A DNA stretch of 60,851 nucleotides from Streptomyces tateyamensis (GTDB lineage Bacteria; Actinomycetota; Actinomycetes; Streptomycetales; Streptomycetaceae): contig NZ_PYBW01000015.1 in NCBI RefSeq assembly GCF_003205575.1, forward strand, positions 1-60,851. The letters are read 5' to 3'. Under the pieces are notes generated by a model. That model saw nothing but the letters and a program-made list of their open reading frames with translations. It was not told the DNA's origin and made no database searches. Made by a program: the position numbers and the translations under genes. Positions 23,870 to 32,266 of the stretch are shown one piece after another (positions within the stretch are counted from its first letter, which is position 1; each line of letters starts with the position of its first letter).

Positions 23870-25801
23870 ATGTCCACCTCGTTCTCAATGCCCCAGAAAT
23901 TGACATTCGGACCGCTCGAGAACGAGGGCTCGCTCTTTCGTCTCGCTCCTTGGGTGGCCGTCACCACCCAGGGAGCGAGCGTTTTTCTGCTCGGCCCGCA
24001 GCTGGCGCTGGTGCGGGTGCAACTCGATGCTGTCGCCGCCGATCAGGTCGGCGCCGAGCCTGCCGCGGCCACCGCTGCGGCGGCGATCGCCGGTGCGCTG
24101 GCCGCCCGACTGGGGGCGGCCCGCGCGGTCGAGTCGGGCTTCCTGGAGCCGGTGCGACCGGCCCACCGTGCGCCTGCCGAGGCGTCCGCCGGGCCGGTGG
24201 CCGGTGTGCTGCTGTGCCGCGATCCGGCGACGGCCCGGGAGTTCGCCGACCTGGTGCGCCAGTTGGCCGCCGTGGGCGCCGGGCGGTGGATCGTCAGTAC
24301 GGACGGCGAGCTGCCCGCCTGCGGCCGGCCGCTGTACGTCCTCCCGACCGATCCGCTGACGCCTGCTCGGCCCCTTTCAGTGCCGACCTCCCTACTCACC
24401 CAGCAGATCCACCTCGGCGAGGGCTTCGAGGGCAGCCACCTCACCCTGGCCGACCCGGCGCGTGCCGACCGCGTGCGGTGGGCCTTCGAGGAGCGGCTCG
24501 ACGCGCTCGGCTTCACTGAGCGCCCGCGACCGCTGCTGTACCGGGCCCGCCGGGACCCGGTCGCGCTGGCCCGGGCGATCAAGGCGGCCACCCGGCTCGG
24601 ACCGGACCAGGCGGTGCTCGTCGACTCCCTGCGCACGGTCGCCTTCGCCACCGCGCGCGCCGTGGGAGCGACCCCGTTCCGGCAGCTGCCGGACACCCAG
24701 GCCTGGACGTACGGAATGGTGCGCGGGCTCCAGGTGCGGCCGGGCTCGATCGCCGGGAGCCACGTCGCCACCTGCCGCACACCCGCCGGCGGTCAGGACC
24801 ACCTGGAGGGCAACAGCGGCAAGGGCGTCACCTCCCGGGCCGCGCTCACCGGCGCGGTCGGCGAGGCGGTCGAGCGGTACGCGGCCTACCAGGCCAACTG
24901 GAGCCTGCCGCCCGCCGATCCGGGCGCGCCCCGGCTCGAGCTGGCCGACCTGCACCCGTACGGGCCGGCCTGGGAGCGGCACCGAAGGGCGCCCCGCGCC
25001 GCCCGGGTGCCCGTCGCCTACGTGGCCGGCACCCGCCTCGCCGACGGCGCCAGCGTCGCGGTGCCCAAAGCCCTGGTCACCTTCCCCTACCTCGGTCCGG
25101 ACCGGCCCACCGACGGCGTCACCACCGGCCTGGCCGGAGCCGCGAGCGAGGAGACCGCTGTGCTGCGCGGGCTGCGCGAGGTGCTGGAGCGGGACGGCCT
25201 CTACAACGGGTTCAGCGGACTGCGACCGGCCGTGCGGCTGGACCACACCGGCGCACTGGCCCGGCTCGGGCTGGCCGGTGCGTTCCCCGGGAGCGTCTGG
25301 GCCCTGCACTGGCCGCAGGACGGCCTGGTGCTGCCGGACGTGCACGCCTTCCACCACGACCCGCAGACCGGGGTGCTGGTGCGCGCCAGCGGCTCCGGCA
25401 CCTCGTTCCGGCAGGCGCTGGACGGCGCGGTGACCGAGCTGTGCCAGATCCACTTCGAGGCGGTGCGGGCCCGGGCGGCCGGCACGCCGACCAGTGCGGC
25501 CCATGCCGCCTGGGCCCGGCCGCAGGTGTCGGCCCGGGCCCGGCGCTACCTGGACGAGCAGCGGACCGGTCCGCCGCCCGCCGTGCCGTACGCCGACGAG
25601 GCCGGGCAACTCGGTTACTTCGTCGAGCGGTTGGCGCAGCGCGGACACAGTCCGATCGTGGTCCGGCTGCCGCTGTGCGGGCCCGACTGGACGGTGGTGC
25701 GGGTCCTGGTTCCCGGGGCCACCACTTCGCCGTACGGGTCGCACAGCCGCGGCGGCGGCGGCCTGCTCGGCGCGCCCTGGGAGCACGGCATCCCGACCTG
25801 A
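23870..25801 (+). CDS. YcaO-domain peptide-modifying enzyme with long N-terminal domain
   Basis: 643 residues. The C-terminal half is a YcaO domain: HLEGNSGKGVTSRAALTGAV leading into GEAVERYAAYQANW (around residues 312-345), and SEETAVLRGLREVLERDG (about 425-442) carry the ATP/Mg-binding Glu residues. YcaO enzymes phosphorylate backbone amides to form azolines, thioamides or amidines. The first ~300 residues are not clearly E1/ThiF-like and may bind the leader. It does not end in the Pro-rich tail of classical azoline synthetases but in GAPWEHGIPT. No separate E1 partner, TfuA or dehydrogenase is encoded nearby. It has no good ribosome site and probably depends on coupling to the precursor. 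Confidence 0.88.
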   Translation: MSTSFSMPQKLTFGPLENEGSLFRLAPWVAVTTQGASVFLLGPQLALVRVQLDAVAADQVGAEPAAATAAAAIAGALAARLGAARAVESGFLEPVRPAHRAPAEASAGPVAGVLLCRDPATAREFADLVRQLAAVGAGRWIVSTDGELPACGRPLYVLPTDPLTPARPLSVPTSLLTQQIHLGEGFEGSHLTLADPARADRVRWAFEERLDALGFTERPRPLLYRARRDPVALARAIKAATRLGPDQAVLVDSLRTVAFATARAVGATPFRQLPDTQAWTYGMVRGLQVRPGSIAGSHVATCRTPAGGQDHLEGNSGKGVTSRAALTGAVGEAVERYAAYQANWSLPPADPGAPRLELADLHPYGPAWERHRRAPRAARVPVAYVAGTRLADGASVAVPKALVTFPYLGPDRPTDGVTTGLAGAASEETAVLRGLREVLERDGLYNGFSGLRPAVRLDHTGALARLGLAGAFPGSVWALHWPQDGLVLPDVHAFHHDPQTGVLVRASGSGTSFRQALDGAVTELCQIHFEAVRARAAGTPTSAAHAAWARPQVSARARRYLDEQRTGPPPAVPYADEAGQLGYFVERLAQRGHSPIVVRLPLCGPDWTVVRVLVPGATTSPYGSHSRGGGGLLGAPWEHGIPT

Positions 25802-25851
25802 CCGAGCTGACGGACCTGACCGACCTGACCGAGCTCACCGACCTGACCGAG
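25795..25851 (+). repeat. Six tandem 9-bp repeats across the YcaO stop codon
   Basis: Units of gacctgacc/gagctgacg/gagctcacc type run six times from 25795 to 25848 and continue with gag. The YcaO TGA (25799-25801) lies in the first unit. In a different reading frame the array encodes a (D/E)LT repeat (DLTELTDLTDLTELTDLTEG) before a stop. It occupies half of the 114-bp gap before the next gene. Confidence 0.85.
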
Positions 25852-25915
25852 GGCCCCGCCCCAGGGACTCTCCGAACTTGATGGACCGTCACCACCCGGA
25901 CCGAAAGGATGTGCT

Positions 25916-26992
25916 GTGAAGACGTTGGACGCCTTCCGCGACCTCGCGGACGCGCTGGCGGCTGCCGAGGCCGGCGGCGGCCCGGACGGTGACGAGCAGC
26001 GCGCGCACCGGCTGGCCGCCGTGCTCGCCGACTCGCCGCAGCTTCACCGGGTCGACCCCGGCCTGCTGCTCGCGGAGCTGATGGCCGACCCGCGCAACTG
26101 GCCGGACCAGTCCTGGAAGAACTACTTCGGCAACGCCTGCGTGACGGTGGTCCGCACCGAGACCCTCCGGGTCGACGTGCTGTACTGGCTGCAGAACTCC
26201 TCGACCCTGCACAAGCACGTGTCCGCTGGGGCGTTCCTGGCCCTCAGCGGCCGGCGCCTGCACTGCGAGTACGACTTCGCCGCTGCGGACCCGCTGGACA
26301 GCGGGGTGACCTTCGGCGCCCTGACCGCCACCGGCCGCACCATGATGCGGGCGGCCTCGGTCTCGCCGATCCTGCCGACCCTGGTGCACGAGCTGTACTG
26401 GATCGAGAAGCCGTCGGTGACGGTGTCGATCCGCGCCGTCCCGCGGTCGCAGTCCGAGGGGGCCGACCGGCACCGCCCGCACGAGTTCATCGCCCCCGGC
26501 GCGGGCTACCTGCCCGCCGCGTTCCAGCGGACCTCCAACCTCCAGCGCTGGATCGACGGCCTGGGCATGCTGCGGCTGGCCAACCGGCGGCTCTACCTGG
26601 ACACCTTGGAGCGCGCGCTGCCGCTGGTGGACCCGATCCACCTGATCCACGTGCTCGACGAGCTCTGCGACAACCCGCTCGACGAGGTGTCCGCGCTGCT
26701 GCAACGGGCCGACGCGGCCCGGTCGGACGACGCGCTCGCCCGACTGGCGCCCGCGGTCCCGCAGTTCCGCCGCCGGAAGATCTTCTCCCGGGTGCAGATC
26801 AGCGGTGCGGACGGCTACCTGCTCGCGGCCCTGCTCTGGTCCGGCGCCGAGGGCGAGGAGCTCGCCACCCTGCTCAAGGCCGAAGGGGTGGACGAACCAG
26901 GGGAGTTCGTCCGCAGCCGGGGCGAGCGGCTGATCGCCGTGGACCCGCGGACCGGGCCGTACGTCGAGCAGGCGGGACGGTCGCTGCGATGA
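25916..26992 (+). CDS. Cupin-like metalloenzyme (unrecognised family), RiPP cluster
   Basis: 358 residues. The middle region looks like a cupin barrel: SSTLHKHVSAGAFLALSGRR near residue 99 gives an HxH pair, and PTLVHELYW near residue 158 gives a third His. This 3-His layout is seen in cysteine-dioxygenase-like non-haem iron enzymes. The C-terminal ~130 residues are helical and of unknown role. It starts after a GAAAGGA ribosome site and its stop overlaps the next gene by 4 bp, so it belongs to the operon. An oxidative tailoring role is plausible but inferred. Confidence 0.6.
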   Translation: MKTLDAFRDLADALAAAEAGGGPDGDEQRAHRLAAVLADSPQLHRVDPGLLLAELMADPRNWPDQSWKNYFGNACVTVVRTETLRVDVLYWLQNSSTLHKHVSAGAFLALSGRRLHCEYDFAAADPLDSGVTFGALTATGRTMMRAASVSPILPTLVHELYWIEKPSVTVSIRAVPRSQSEGADRHRPHEFIAPGAGYLPAAFQRTSNLQRWIDGLGMLRLANRRLYLDTLERALPLVDPIHLIHVLDELCDNPLDEVSALLQRADAARSDDALARLAPAVPQFRRRKIFSRVQISGADGYLLAALLWSGAEGEELATLLKAEGVDEPGEFVRSRGERLIAVDPRTGPYVEQAGRSLR

Positions 26993-28257
26993 ACTCCGCT
27001 CAGGCCACCGGGCCGGACGCCGGTTGGGAGGTCGGGAGCTTCTGGGAGACCCGGCCGACGGTGCTCGCCCGCCGGGACCGGGAGCCCGCCTTCACCGAGG
27101 ACGCGCTCTTCGAACTCGCCTGCGCCGCCTCGGCCCAGCGCGCCACGCTGCCCGACCCGCAGGACGTGCGGGTGTTCGCGGACGAGAGCATGGTCAACCC
27201 GTCCATGGTCCAGGCGTACCTGCCGACCCGGGAGGGCGACGGCAGCTTCGCCGGCTACGCGCGCCGCCTGCGGGCCACCGCCGGATCCTTCGCGCTGACC
27301 ATCAACTCCCTCCAGCAGTTCGACTGGGAGCTGTTCCGGGCGCTGCGCCGGCAGGTGGACCCGGTGCTCGACGCGCTCGCGCACCCGACGGCCGGCGGGG
27401 TCGACTGCCACCTGATCGCCTCGGTCTACGGGACCGCCCCGACCCTGGTGCACAAGGACACCGCGGGCGTCTTCACCTACGTGGTGAGCGGGTTCAAGCG
27501 GTTCTACACCTGGCCGTTCGAGGTGTTCGGCGAGCTCGCCGGACCGGAGGCGATGCAGCGCCAGGTCAACCTGCCCGCGTCGATCCGCCACCACGACCAC
27601 CTGGCCACGGCGACCGTGGTCGAGGGCGGCCCCGGCACGGTGCTCTACTGGCCCTCGGACCGCTGGCACTGCGCCACCTCCGACGGCACCTTCGCGCTCT
27701 CGCTGCACATCGCGCACTACCAGTGGGACGACCGGCTCGCGCTGCTGATCCGCCGCCTGCAAGCGCTCGCCGCAGGCGAGTTGGGCACCACCCGGTTCGA
27801 GGGCGGGCCGCTCGGCGCGGGCTCCGGCGAGGTGGACAGCCGGATCCGCAAGACTGTCACCGCGCTGCTCGACGGCCCGGAGCTGGAACTGGAGCTGAAA
27901 CTGCGTCAGTTGAAGCGGCGGACCGCCTCCAACTTCGAGGTGCTGCCCCGGCTGCGCGAGGCGGCCGAGCCCGCCCCGGCCGACCGGCTGACGGTGACCG
28001 CCGACTCCGTGCTCCGCACCCTGCGGGCCGACGGCACCACCCACCTGGCGGCCAACGGCCACCTGCTGCGGGCCCGGGGCGGCGACTGGCTCGACGCCTT
28101 CCTGCCCGCGCTCACCCCCGGCACCACCAGGACCCCGGCCGACTGGTGCGCGCTCGCCCGGGCCGCCGGCGGCCCGCAGGACGACCGCCAACTCACCGCC
28201 CTGCTCGCCGAACTGGTCAAGCGCGGCGCCTTGGACCACGAAAGGGCTTCGGCATGA
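26989..28257 (+). CDS. JmjC/cupin-8-type Fe(II)/2-oxoglutarate oxygenase
   Basis: 422 residues. The iron site is visible as TLVHKDTAG (His155, Asp157) and SDRWHCATSDG (His227), the HxD...H triad of JmjC hydroxylases; CHLIASVYGTAPTLVHKDTA is typical of the bacterial cupin-8 group. Such enzymes hydroxylate amino-acid side chains in peptides and proteins. Residues ~335-422 form a small winged-helix-like domain (ANGHLLRARGG...LLAELVKRGAL) reminiscent of RRE domains, but also of the winged helix of ribosomal oxygenases. It overlaps both neighbours by 4 bp. A paralogue is encoded at 34643-35875. Confidence 0.8.
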   Translation: MNSAQATGPDAGWEVGSFWETRPTVLARRDREPAFTEDALFELACAASAQRATLPDPQDVRVFADESMVNPSMVQAYLPTREGDGSFAGYARRLRATAGSFALTINSLQQFDWELFRALRRQVDPVLDALAHPTAGGVDCHLIASVYGTAPTLVHKDTAGVFTYVVSGFKRFYTWPFEVFGELAGPEAMQRQVNLPASIRHHDHLATATVVEGGPGTVLYWPSDRWHCATSDGTFALSLHIAHYQWDDRLALLIRRLQALAAGELGTTRFEGGPLGAGSGEVDSRIRKTVTALLDGPELELELKLRQLKRRTASNFEVLPRLREAAEPAPADRLTVTADSVLRTLRADGTTHLAANGHLLRARGGDWLDAFLPALTPGTTRTPADWCALARAAGGPQDDRQLTALLAELVKRGALDHERASA

Positions 28258-29246
28258 GGATCAACGACGGCGCGTTCGTCGCCGCCCGGGACGGCCGCCT
28301 GCTGGTCGGCCACGTGGACCGGCCCTTCGACCTGCTGCAGGCCGACACCGGCATCCTGCTGCTGCTCGCGGAGGCCACCCGCGGCACCGGGCCCGAGCAG
28401 CTGGCCCGGGCCCTGTCCGGCGGCGCCGCCACCGACGAGGCGCCGGTGCGGGCCGCGCTGGCCCGGCTGCACGAGGCCGGGATCCTGGTGGACGAGGTGA
28501 GCCCGGCGCTGCGCGACGTGAACGTGGAGATCGCCAAGGTCATCTCGGCCGCCCCCGACCTGGAGGCCGACCCCGCCTTCATCCGCGCCGCGCGCAGCTG
28601 CGAGGGCCTGACCCTGACCTCCCCGGCGGCCCGGTACGCGCTCTGGTCCGCGGTGCGCTACCTGGTGGCGGGCGGCATCACCGGCGCCCTGGTGGAGTGC
28701 GGGGTCTGGCGCGGCGGCAGCATCCGGCTGGCCGCCCTGGCCCTGCTCGAACTGGGGGTGCGGGACCGCGAGCTGTACCTGTTCGACACCTTCGACTGGA
28801 AGTGGGAGCAGACCGGCGAGCAGGACGGCTTCATCGGGCAGGTCCGGGCCGGCGCCGAGCCCGACGCGAGCGGGGTGCACCCCGAGCAGATGGCCGCCGG
28901 GACCACGGCCGAGGAGGTGCACCGGCGGGTCGCCGAGACCGGGTACCCGGCCGAGCGGATCCACTGCGTGCCGGGCCTGGTCCAGGACACCGTCCCGCAG
29001 CTGGCTCCCGAGCGGATCGCGCTGCTGCGCCTGGACACCGACCAGTACGACTCGACGCTGCACGAGCTGCGGGAGCTCTACCCCCGGGTGGTTCCGGGCG
29101 GGGTCGTCGTGATCGACGACTACGGCAAGCTCGCGGGGGCCACCCGGGCCACCGACGAGTACCTCGCCGAGCTGGCGCAGCCGCCGCTGCTCCACCGCCT
29201 GGACACCCAGGGCCGAATCTTCGTCAAGCCCGAAAGGAGCCAGTAA
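28254..29246 (+). CDS. TylF/MycF-type methyltransferase with N-terminal PqqD/RRE-like domain
   Basis: 330 residues. The C-terminal ~240 are a TylF/MycF (macrocin O-methyltransferase) domain: VECGVWRGGSIRLAALALLE, LYLFDTFDWKWEQTG, LRLDTDQYDSTLHELRELYP and VVIDDYGKLAGATRATDEY, including the Mg-binding acidic residues. Family members methylate sugar or other hydroxyls with SAM. The first ~85 residues are extra: a beta-hairpin (GAFVAARDGRLLVG), helices around ADTGILLLLAEATRG and a final ALARLHEAGILVDE, the pattern of PqqD leader-binding domains. A methyltransferase acting on a leader-bound peptide is therefore suggested. ATGA overlap with the upstream gene. Confidence 0.82.
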   Translation: MRINDGAFVAARDGRLLVGHVDRPFDLLQADTGILLLLAEATRGTGPEQLARALSGGAATDEAPVRAALARLHEAGILVDEVSPALRDVNVEIAKVISAAPDLEADPAFIRAARSCEGLTLTSPAARYALWSAVRYLVAGGITGALVECGVWRGGSIRLAALALLELGVRDRELYLFDTFDWKWEQTGEQDGFIGQVRAGAEPDASGVHPEQMAAGTTAEEVHRRVAETGYPAERIHCVPGLVQDTVPQLAPERIALLRLDTDQYDSTLHELRELYPRVVPGGVVVIDDYGKLAGATRATDEYLAELAQPPLLHRLDTQGRIFVKPERSQ

Positions 29247-29248
29247 CC

Positions 29249-30280
29249 ATGGTCGAGGTCATCGACTCCGCGGTCCGTCCGCGGTTCAGCCGCGACGTGT
29301 CGCTCACCACGGACGGCGAGCTGGTGCGGATCGAGGACGGCACCTACCGCGCCGCCTTCCCGTCCAGCGCCGTCACCCTGGCGGACCTGGAGCGCTGGGC
29401 GGCCGGCGGCTCGCCCGCCGAGCTGCTGGCCGACGTCCGCGGCTGGCTGGACTGCCCCGAGCCGCGGGCCCGCGAGGTGGTCGAGCGGCTGTTCAGCACC
29501 GGTCTGCTGGTGGACCCCGAGGCCGCCCGCCTGGACTCGGTGCCGGGAGCGTACGTCGCCTGCCGGCTGGTCGACGCGTTCCGGCGGGAGTTCCCGCGGG
29601 TGCTGCGGGACGCACCGCTGCTGCGCGCGCTGGCCGCCGGTCCCGACCACGGACTGGCCGCGGGCCTCCTGCTGGAGACCTACTTCGTGGTCCGGGCGGC
29701 CTCCTGGTCCGCCGAGCCGGTGTTCCGGCACCGGATGACGGCTGTGCAGCGCGCGGCCCTGGAGGAGTTCCGGGCCTCGGAGTCGGGCCACGGCAACCTG
29801 CTGCTGGGCGGCTTCGCCGCGCTCGGCCTGGACGTGGACGTGCTGCGCACCGCCGAGGAGGCGGTGGAGACCATGGCCTACAGCCACGCCTATGGCGCCT
29901 TCGGCTGGCAGGGCGTCGCGGAGTTCGCCGCCGCCCTGATCCTGCCCGAGGTCCGTGCGGCCGGCGCCGACAGCGCCCGGCCCGGCACCGACGTGCTCGA
30001 CCTGCTGGAGCGCGAGCACGGCATCCCCGAGGCGCTGATCCGCCGGTTCCGGGCGCACGACGCGGACGACGTCGAGGGCGACCACGGCGGACTGCCGAGC
30101 CTGCTCCTCTCGGAGGAGCACGAGCTCGGCCAGGCCAAGGTGACCCGCCTGTTCACGGTGCTGCGGCAGATGATGGACCTGTACCGCGGGCACCTGGACG
30201 CGGTCCACCGGCGCTACGCGCGCTGGCTGCCGGGCGAGGACCCGACCCGTCAACTTCCCGACAACGCCTACCGGTTCTGA
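29249..30280 (+). CDS. Haem-oxygenase-like diiron oxidase (HDO) with N-terminal RRE-like domain
   Basis: 343 residues. Residues ~120-330 are all-helical with the features of iron-containing redox enzymes of the haem-oxygenase-like fold: LLETYFVVRAAS, ALEEFRASESGHGN, DVEGDHGGL and a final helix rich in Tyr/His/Arg. Known members (UndA, BesC, SznF) use diiron and O2 for C-C cleavage, desaturation or N-oxygenation. Residues ~1-100 look like a separate winged helix (ELVRIEDGTYRAAF...VVERLFSTGLLVDPE), again PqqD/RRE-like. Ribosome site AAAGGAG; 2 nt after the preceding stop. Confidence 0.75.
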   Translation: MVEVIDSAVRPRFSRDVSLTTDGELVRIEDGTYRAAFPSSAVTLADLERWAAGGSPAELLADVRGWLDCPEPRAREVVERLFSTGLLVDPEAARLDSVPGAYVACRLVDAFRREFPRVLRDAPLLRALAAGPDHGLAAGLLLETYFVVRAASWSAEPVFRHRMTAVQRAALEEFRASESGHGNLLLGGFAALGLDVDVLRTAEEAVETMAYSHAYGAFGWQGVAEFAAALILPEVRAAGADSARPGTDVLDLLEREHGIPEALIRRFRAHDADDVEGDHGGLPSLLLSEEHELGQAKVTRLFTVLRQMMDLYRGHLDAVHRRYARWLPGEDPTRQLPDNAYRF

Positions 30281-30305
30281 CCCCGCAGCGGAGGACGGTC
30301 CGACC

Positions 30306-31046
30306 ATGACCACCACCACCGGCTTCTACGACGGCCTGATCGGCGCCGTCTACGCGGCCGCCATCGCCGACCAACTGTTCGACGAGGACGCGCTCTTCAC
30401 CCGCATCGTGGCCGAGGCCCGGGGCACCGCGCTGGAGCTGGGCAGCGGCACCGGCCGACTGATGCTGCGGCTGCTGCAGGCCGGCCACCAGGTGCACGGC
30501 CTGGAGATCTCCGAGGAGATGATCGGGATCTGCCGCGCCGACGCCGCCCGGCAGGGCCTGGTCCCGACCATCCACCAGGGCAGTTTCGCGCCGCTCGACG
30601 CCGAGCTGAGCGGCTACGCCGCGCTCTACTGCCCGCTCAACGGGTTCGCCTTCATCACCGACGACGAACTGGCGCTCGCCTCGGTGCTCAGCTACGCCGC
30701 CGCCCTGGCGCCGGGCGGCATCCTGGCGCTGGCCGGGTCGGCCGGTGACGCCCGGCTGCGCAGCAGCGCCGAGTGGGTGCGGCGCCCGGACGTACCGATC
30801 GCGGGCGGCCTGGTCGCCCAGGTGGACGAGCGCCGCACCGTCGACACCGCCGAGCGCTGCCTCAAGGTCGAACGGACCATCACGGTCCGGGACGCCGACG
30901 GGCGCACCACCGCCGAGGAGGACGGCGTGCAGTGGCGTCGGCTGCGCCCGATCGCCGAGCTCGCCGAGCTGTTCGCCCAGGCAGGGCTGACCGGCCTGCA
31001 CGCCTACGGCAGCGACGCCGACCACATCCTGACCGGCCGCAAGTGA
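30306..31046 (+). CDS. Class I SAM-dependent methyltransferase
   Basis: 246 residues. It shows a Rossmann-fold methyltransferase with motif I ALELGSGTGRLMLRLL, the acidic motif II VHGLEISEEMIG and motif IV YAALYCPLNGFAFI. The late segment RTITVRDADGRT plus WRRLRPIAELAELFAQAGLT is the usual C-terminal beta-hairpin. It would methylate the peptide product or a precursor at N, O or C; the target is unknown. GGAGGACGG precedes the ATG. The stop overlaps the MFS start (GTGA). Confidence 0.85.
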   Translation: MTTTTGFYDGLIGAVYAAAIADQLFDEDALFTRIVAEARGTALELGSGTGRLMLRLLQAGHQVHGLEISEEMIGICRADAARQGLVPTIHQGSFAPLDAELSGYAALYCPLNGFAFITDDELALASVLSYAAALAPGGILALAGSAGDARLRSSAEWVRRPDVPIAGGLVAQVDERRTVDTAERCLKVERTITVRDADGRTTAEEDGVQWRRLRPIAELAELFAQAGLTGLHAYGSDADHILTGRK

Positions 31047-32266
31047 GCACCGCCACCGTGGCCGCGGCCACCACCCAGCGGCACCGCGCCGCCAGCGCGG
31101 TCTTCCTCGGCGCCGTGTTCGCCTCGGCCGTGGGGGACGAGGTCGCCTCGATCGCCGTCCTGGTCCACCTGGCCGGCAGCCGCCAGTCGCTGCTGATCGC
31201 CGCGCTGCTGGTCCTGCAGATCGCCCCGGCCGTCCTGCTGGCGCCACTGACCGGCCAGCTGCTGGACCGCCGCGACGCCGGGCGGATGCTCGCCCTGGCC
31301 TCGGCGCTGCAAGCCGTCGTGCTGCTCGCGATGAGCAGCTGGCCGAGCACCGGGGTGCTGCTGGCCGGTACCGCGGCGGTGGGGGCGCTGGGTGCGGTGG
31401 CGGCCCCGGCCGCGGTGGTGCTGATCCCGGTGGTGGTCGGGGAGGCTTTCCCGGCCCGTGCCAACAGCCTGCTGGAGCTGAGCCGTTCGGCCTCCACCCT
31501 GGTCGGACCGGTGCTCGGCGGGGTGCTGGTGGCCGCCGCGGGAGTCCGCTCGGCGCTGCTCGCCGACGCCGTCTCGTTCGGGCTGGCCACGCTGGTGATC
31601 GCGGTCATGCGGGTGCGCCGACCGGTGGCCGGGGACGACCGGGTCTGGTGGCAGGGGGCCACCGAGGGCGTCAGGTTCCTGGCCCGGCAGGGCGAGTTGC
31701 GCGCCGTACTGCCGATCCTGGTCTTCACCGTGTCGGCGAGCTCGATGGTCAATGTGGCCACGGTGTTCTTCGTCCGCGGCCCGCTGCACGCCGGCGGGGC
31801 CGCGCTGGGCCTGCTGACCGCCGCCTGGGGGGTGGGCGCGATGGCGGGGGCGGCGGTGGCCTCCCGCCGGGAGTGGCGGGCGCCGGAGCGCGCGGTGCAG
31901 GCCGGGGCCGCCGCCATGGGGTTGGCGATCCTGCTGTACGGCGCGTTCGCCGTGCTCGGCGTCACGGTGCTGATGGCCCTGCTGGCCGGTGCGGCCAACG
32001 CCTACCAGAACATCGCGATGCGCACCGCGGTGCAGACCCGCACCCCGGCGGAGCTGCTCGGGCGGGCGCACGCGGCGGCCGGCTCGGTGGTGAACACCTT
32101 CTTCCTGGTCGGCTTCGCGCTCGGCGGCGTCTTCGCGGCCGCCGACCCGCGCAGCACCTTCGTGGCGGCCGGGGCGGTCACGCTGGCCGCCGCAGGCGCC
32201 GGCCTGGCGCGGGACGGGCTGCGCGTGCGGCGCCGGGCCGCTCCGGTGGCGGAGACCGAGTGCTGA
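31043..32266 (+). CDS. MFS transporter (RiPP exporter candidate)
   Basis: 407 residues, about 12 hydrophobic segments, of the MFS_3/enterobactin-exporter-like type. It has the loop GQLLDRRDAGRMLALASAL and the helix SLLELSRSASTLVGPVLGGV, found in many antibiotic exporters. It probably exports the mature product and may confer self-resistance. GTG at 31043 overlaps the upstream stop by 4 bp; the stop at 32266 overlaps the next gene by 7 bp. Confidence 0.85.
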   Translation: MSTATVAAATTQRHRAASAVFLGAVFASAVGDEVASIAVLVHLAGSRQSLLIAALLVLQIAPAVLLAPLTGQLLDRRDAGRMLALASALQAVVLLAMSSWPSTGVLLAGTAAVGALGAVAAPAAVVLIPVVVGEAFPARANSLLELSRSASTLVGPVLGGVLVAAAGVRSALLADAVSFGLATLVIAVMRVRRPVAGDDRVWWQGATEGVRFLARQGELRAVLPILVFTVSASSMVNVATVFFVRGPLHAGGAALGLLTAAWGVGAMAGAAVASRREWRAPERAVQAGAAAMGLAILLYGAFAVLGVTVLMALLAGAANAYQNIAMRTAVQTRTPAELLGRAHAAAGSVVNTFFLVGFALGGVFAAADPRSTFVAAGAVTLAAAGAGLARDGLRVRRRAAPVAETEC

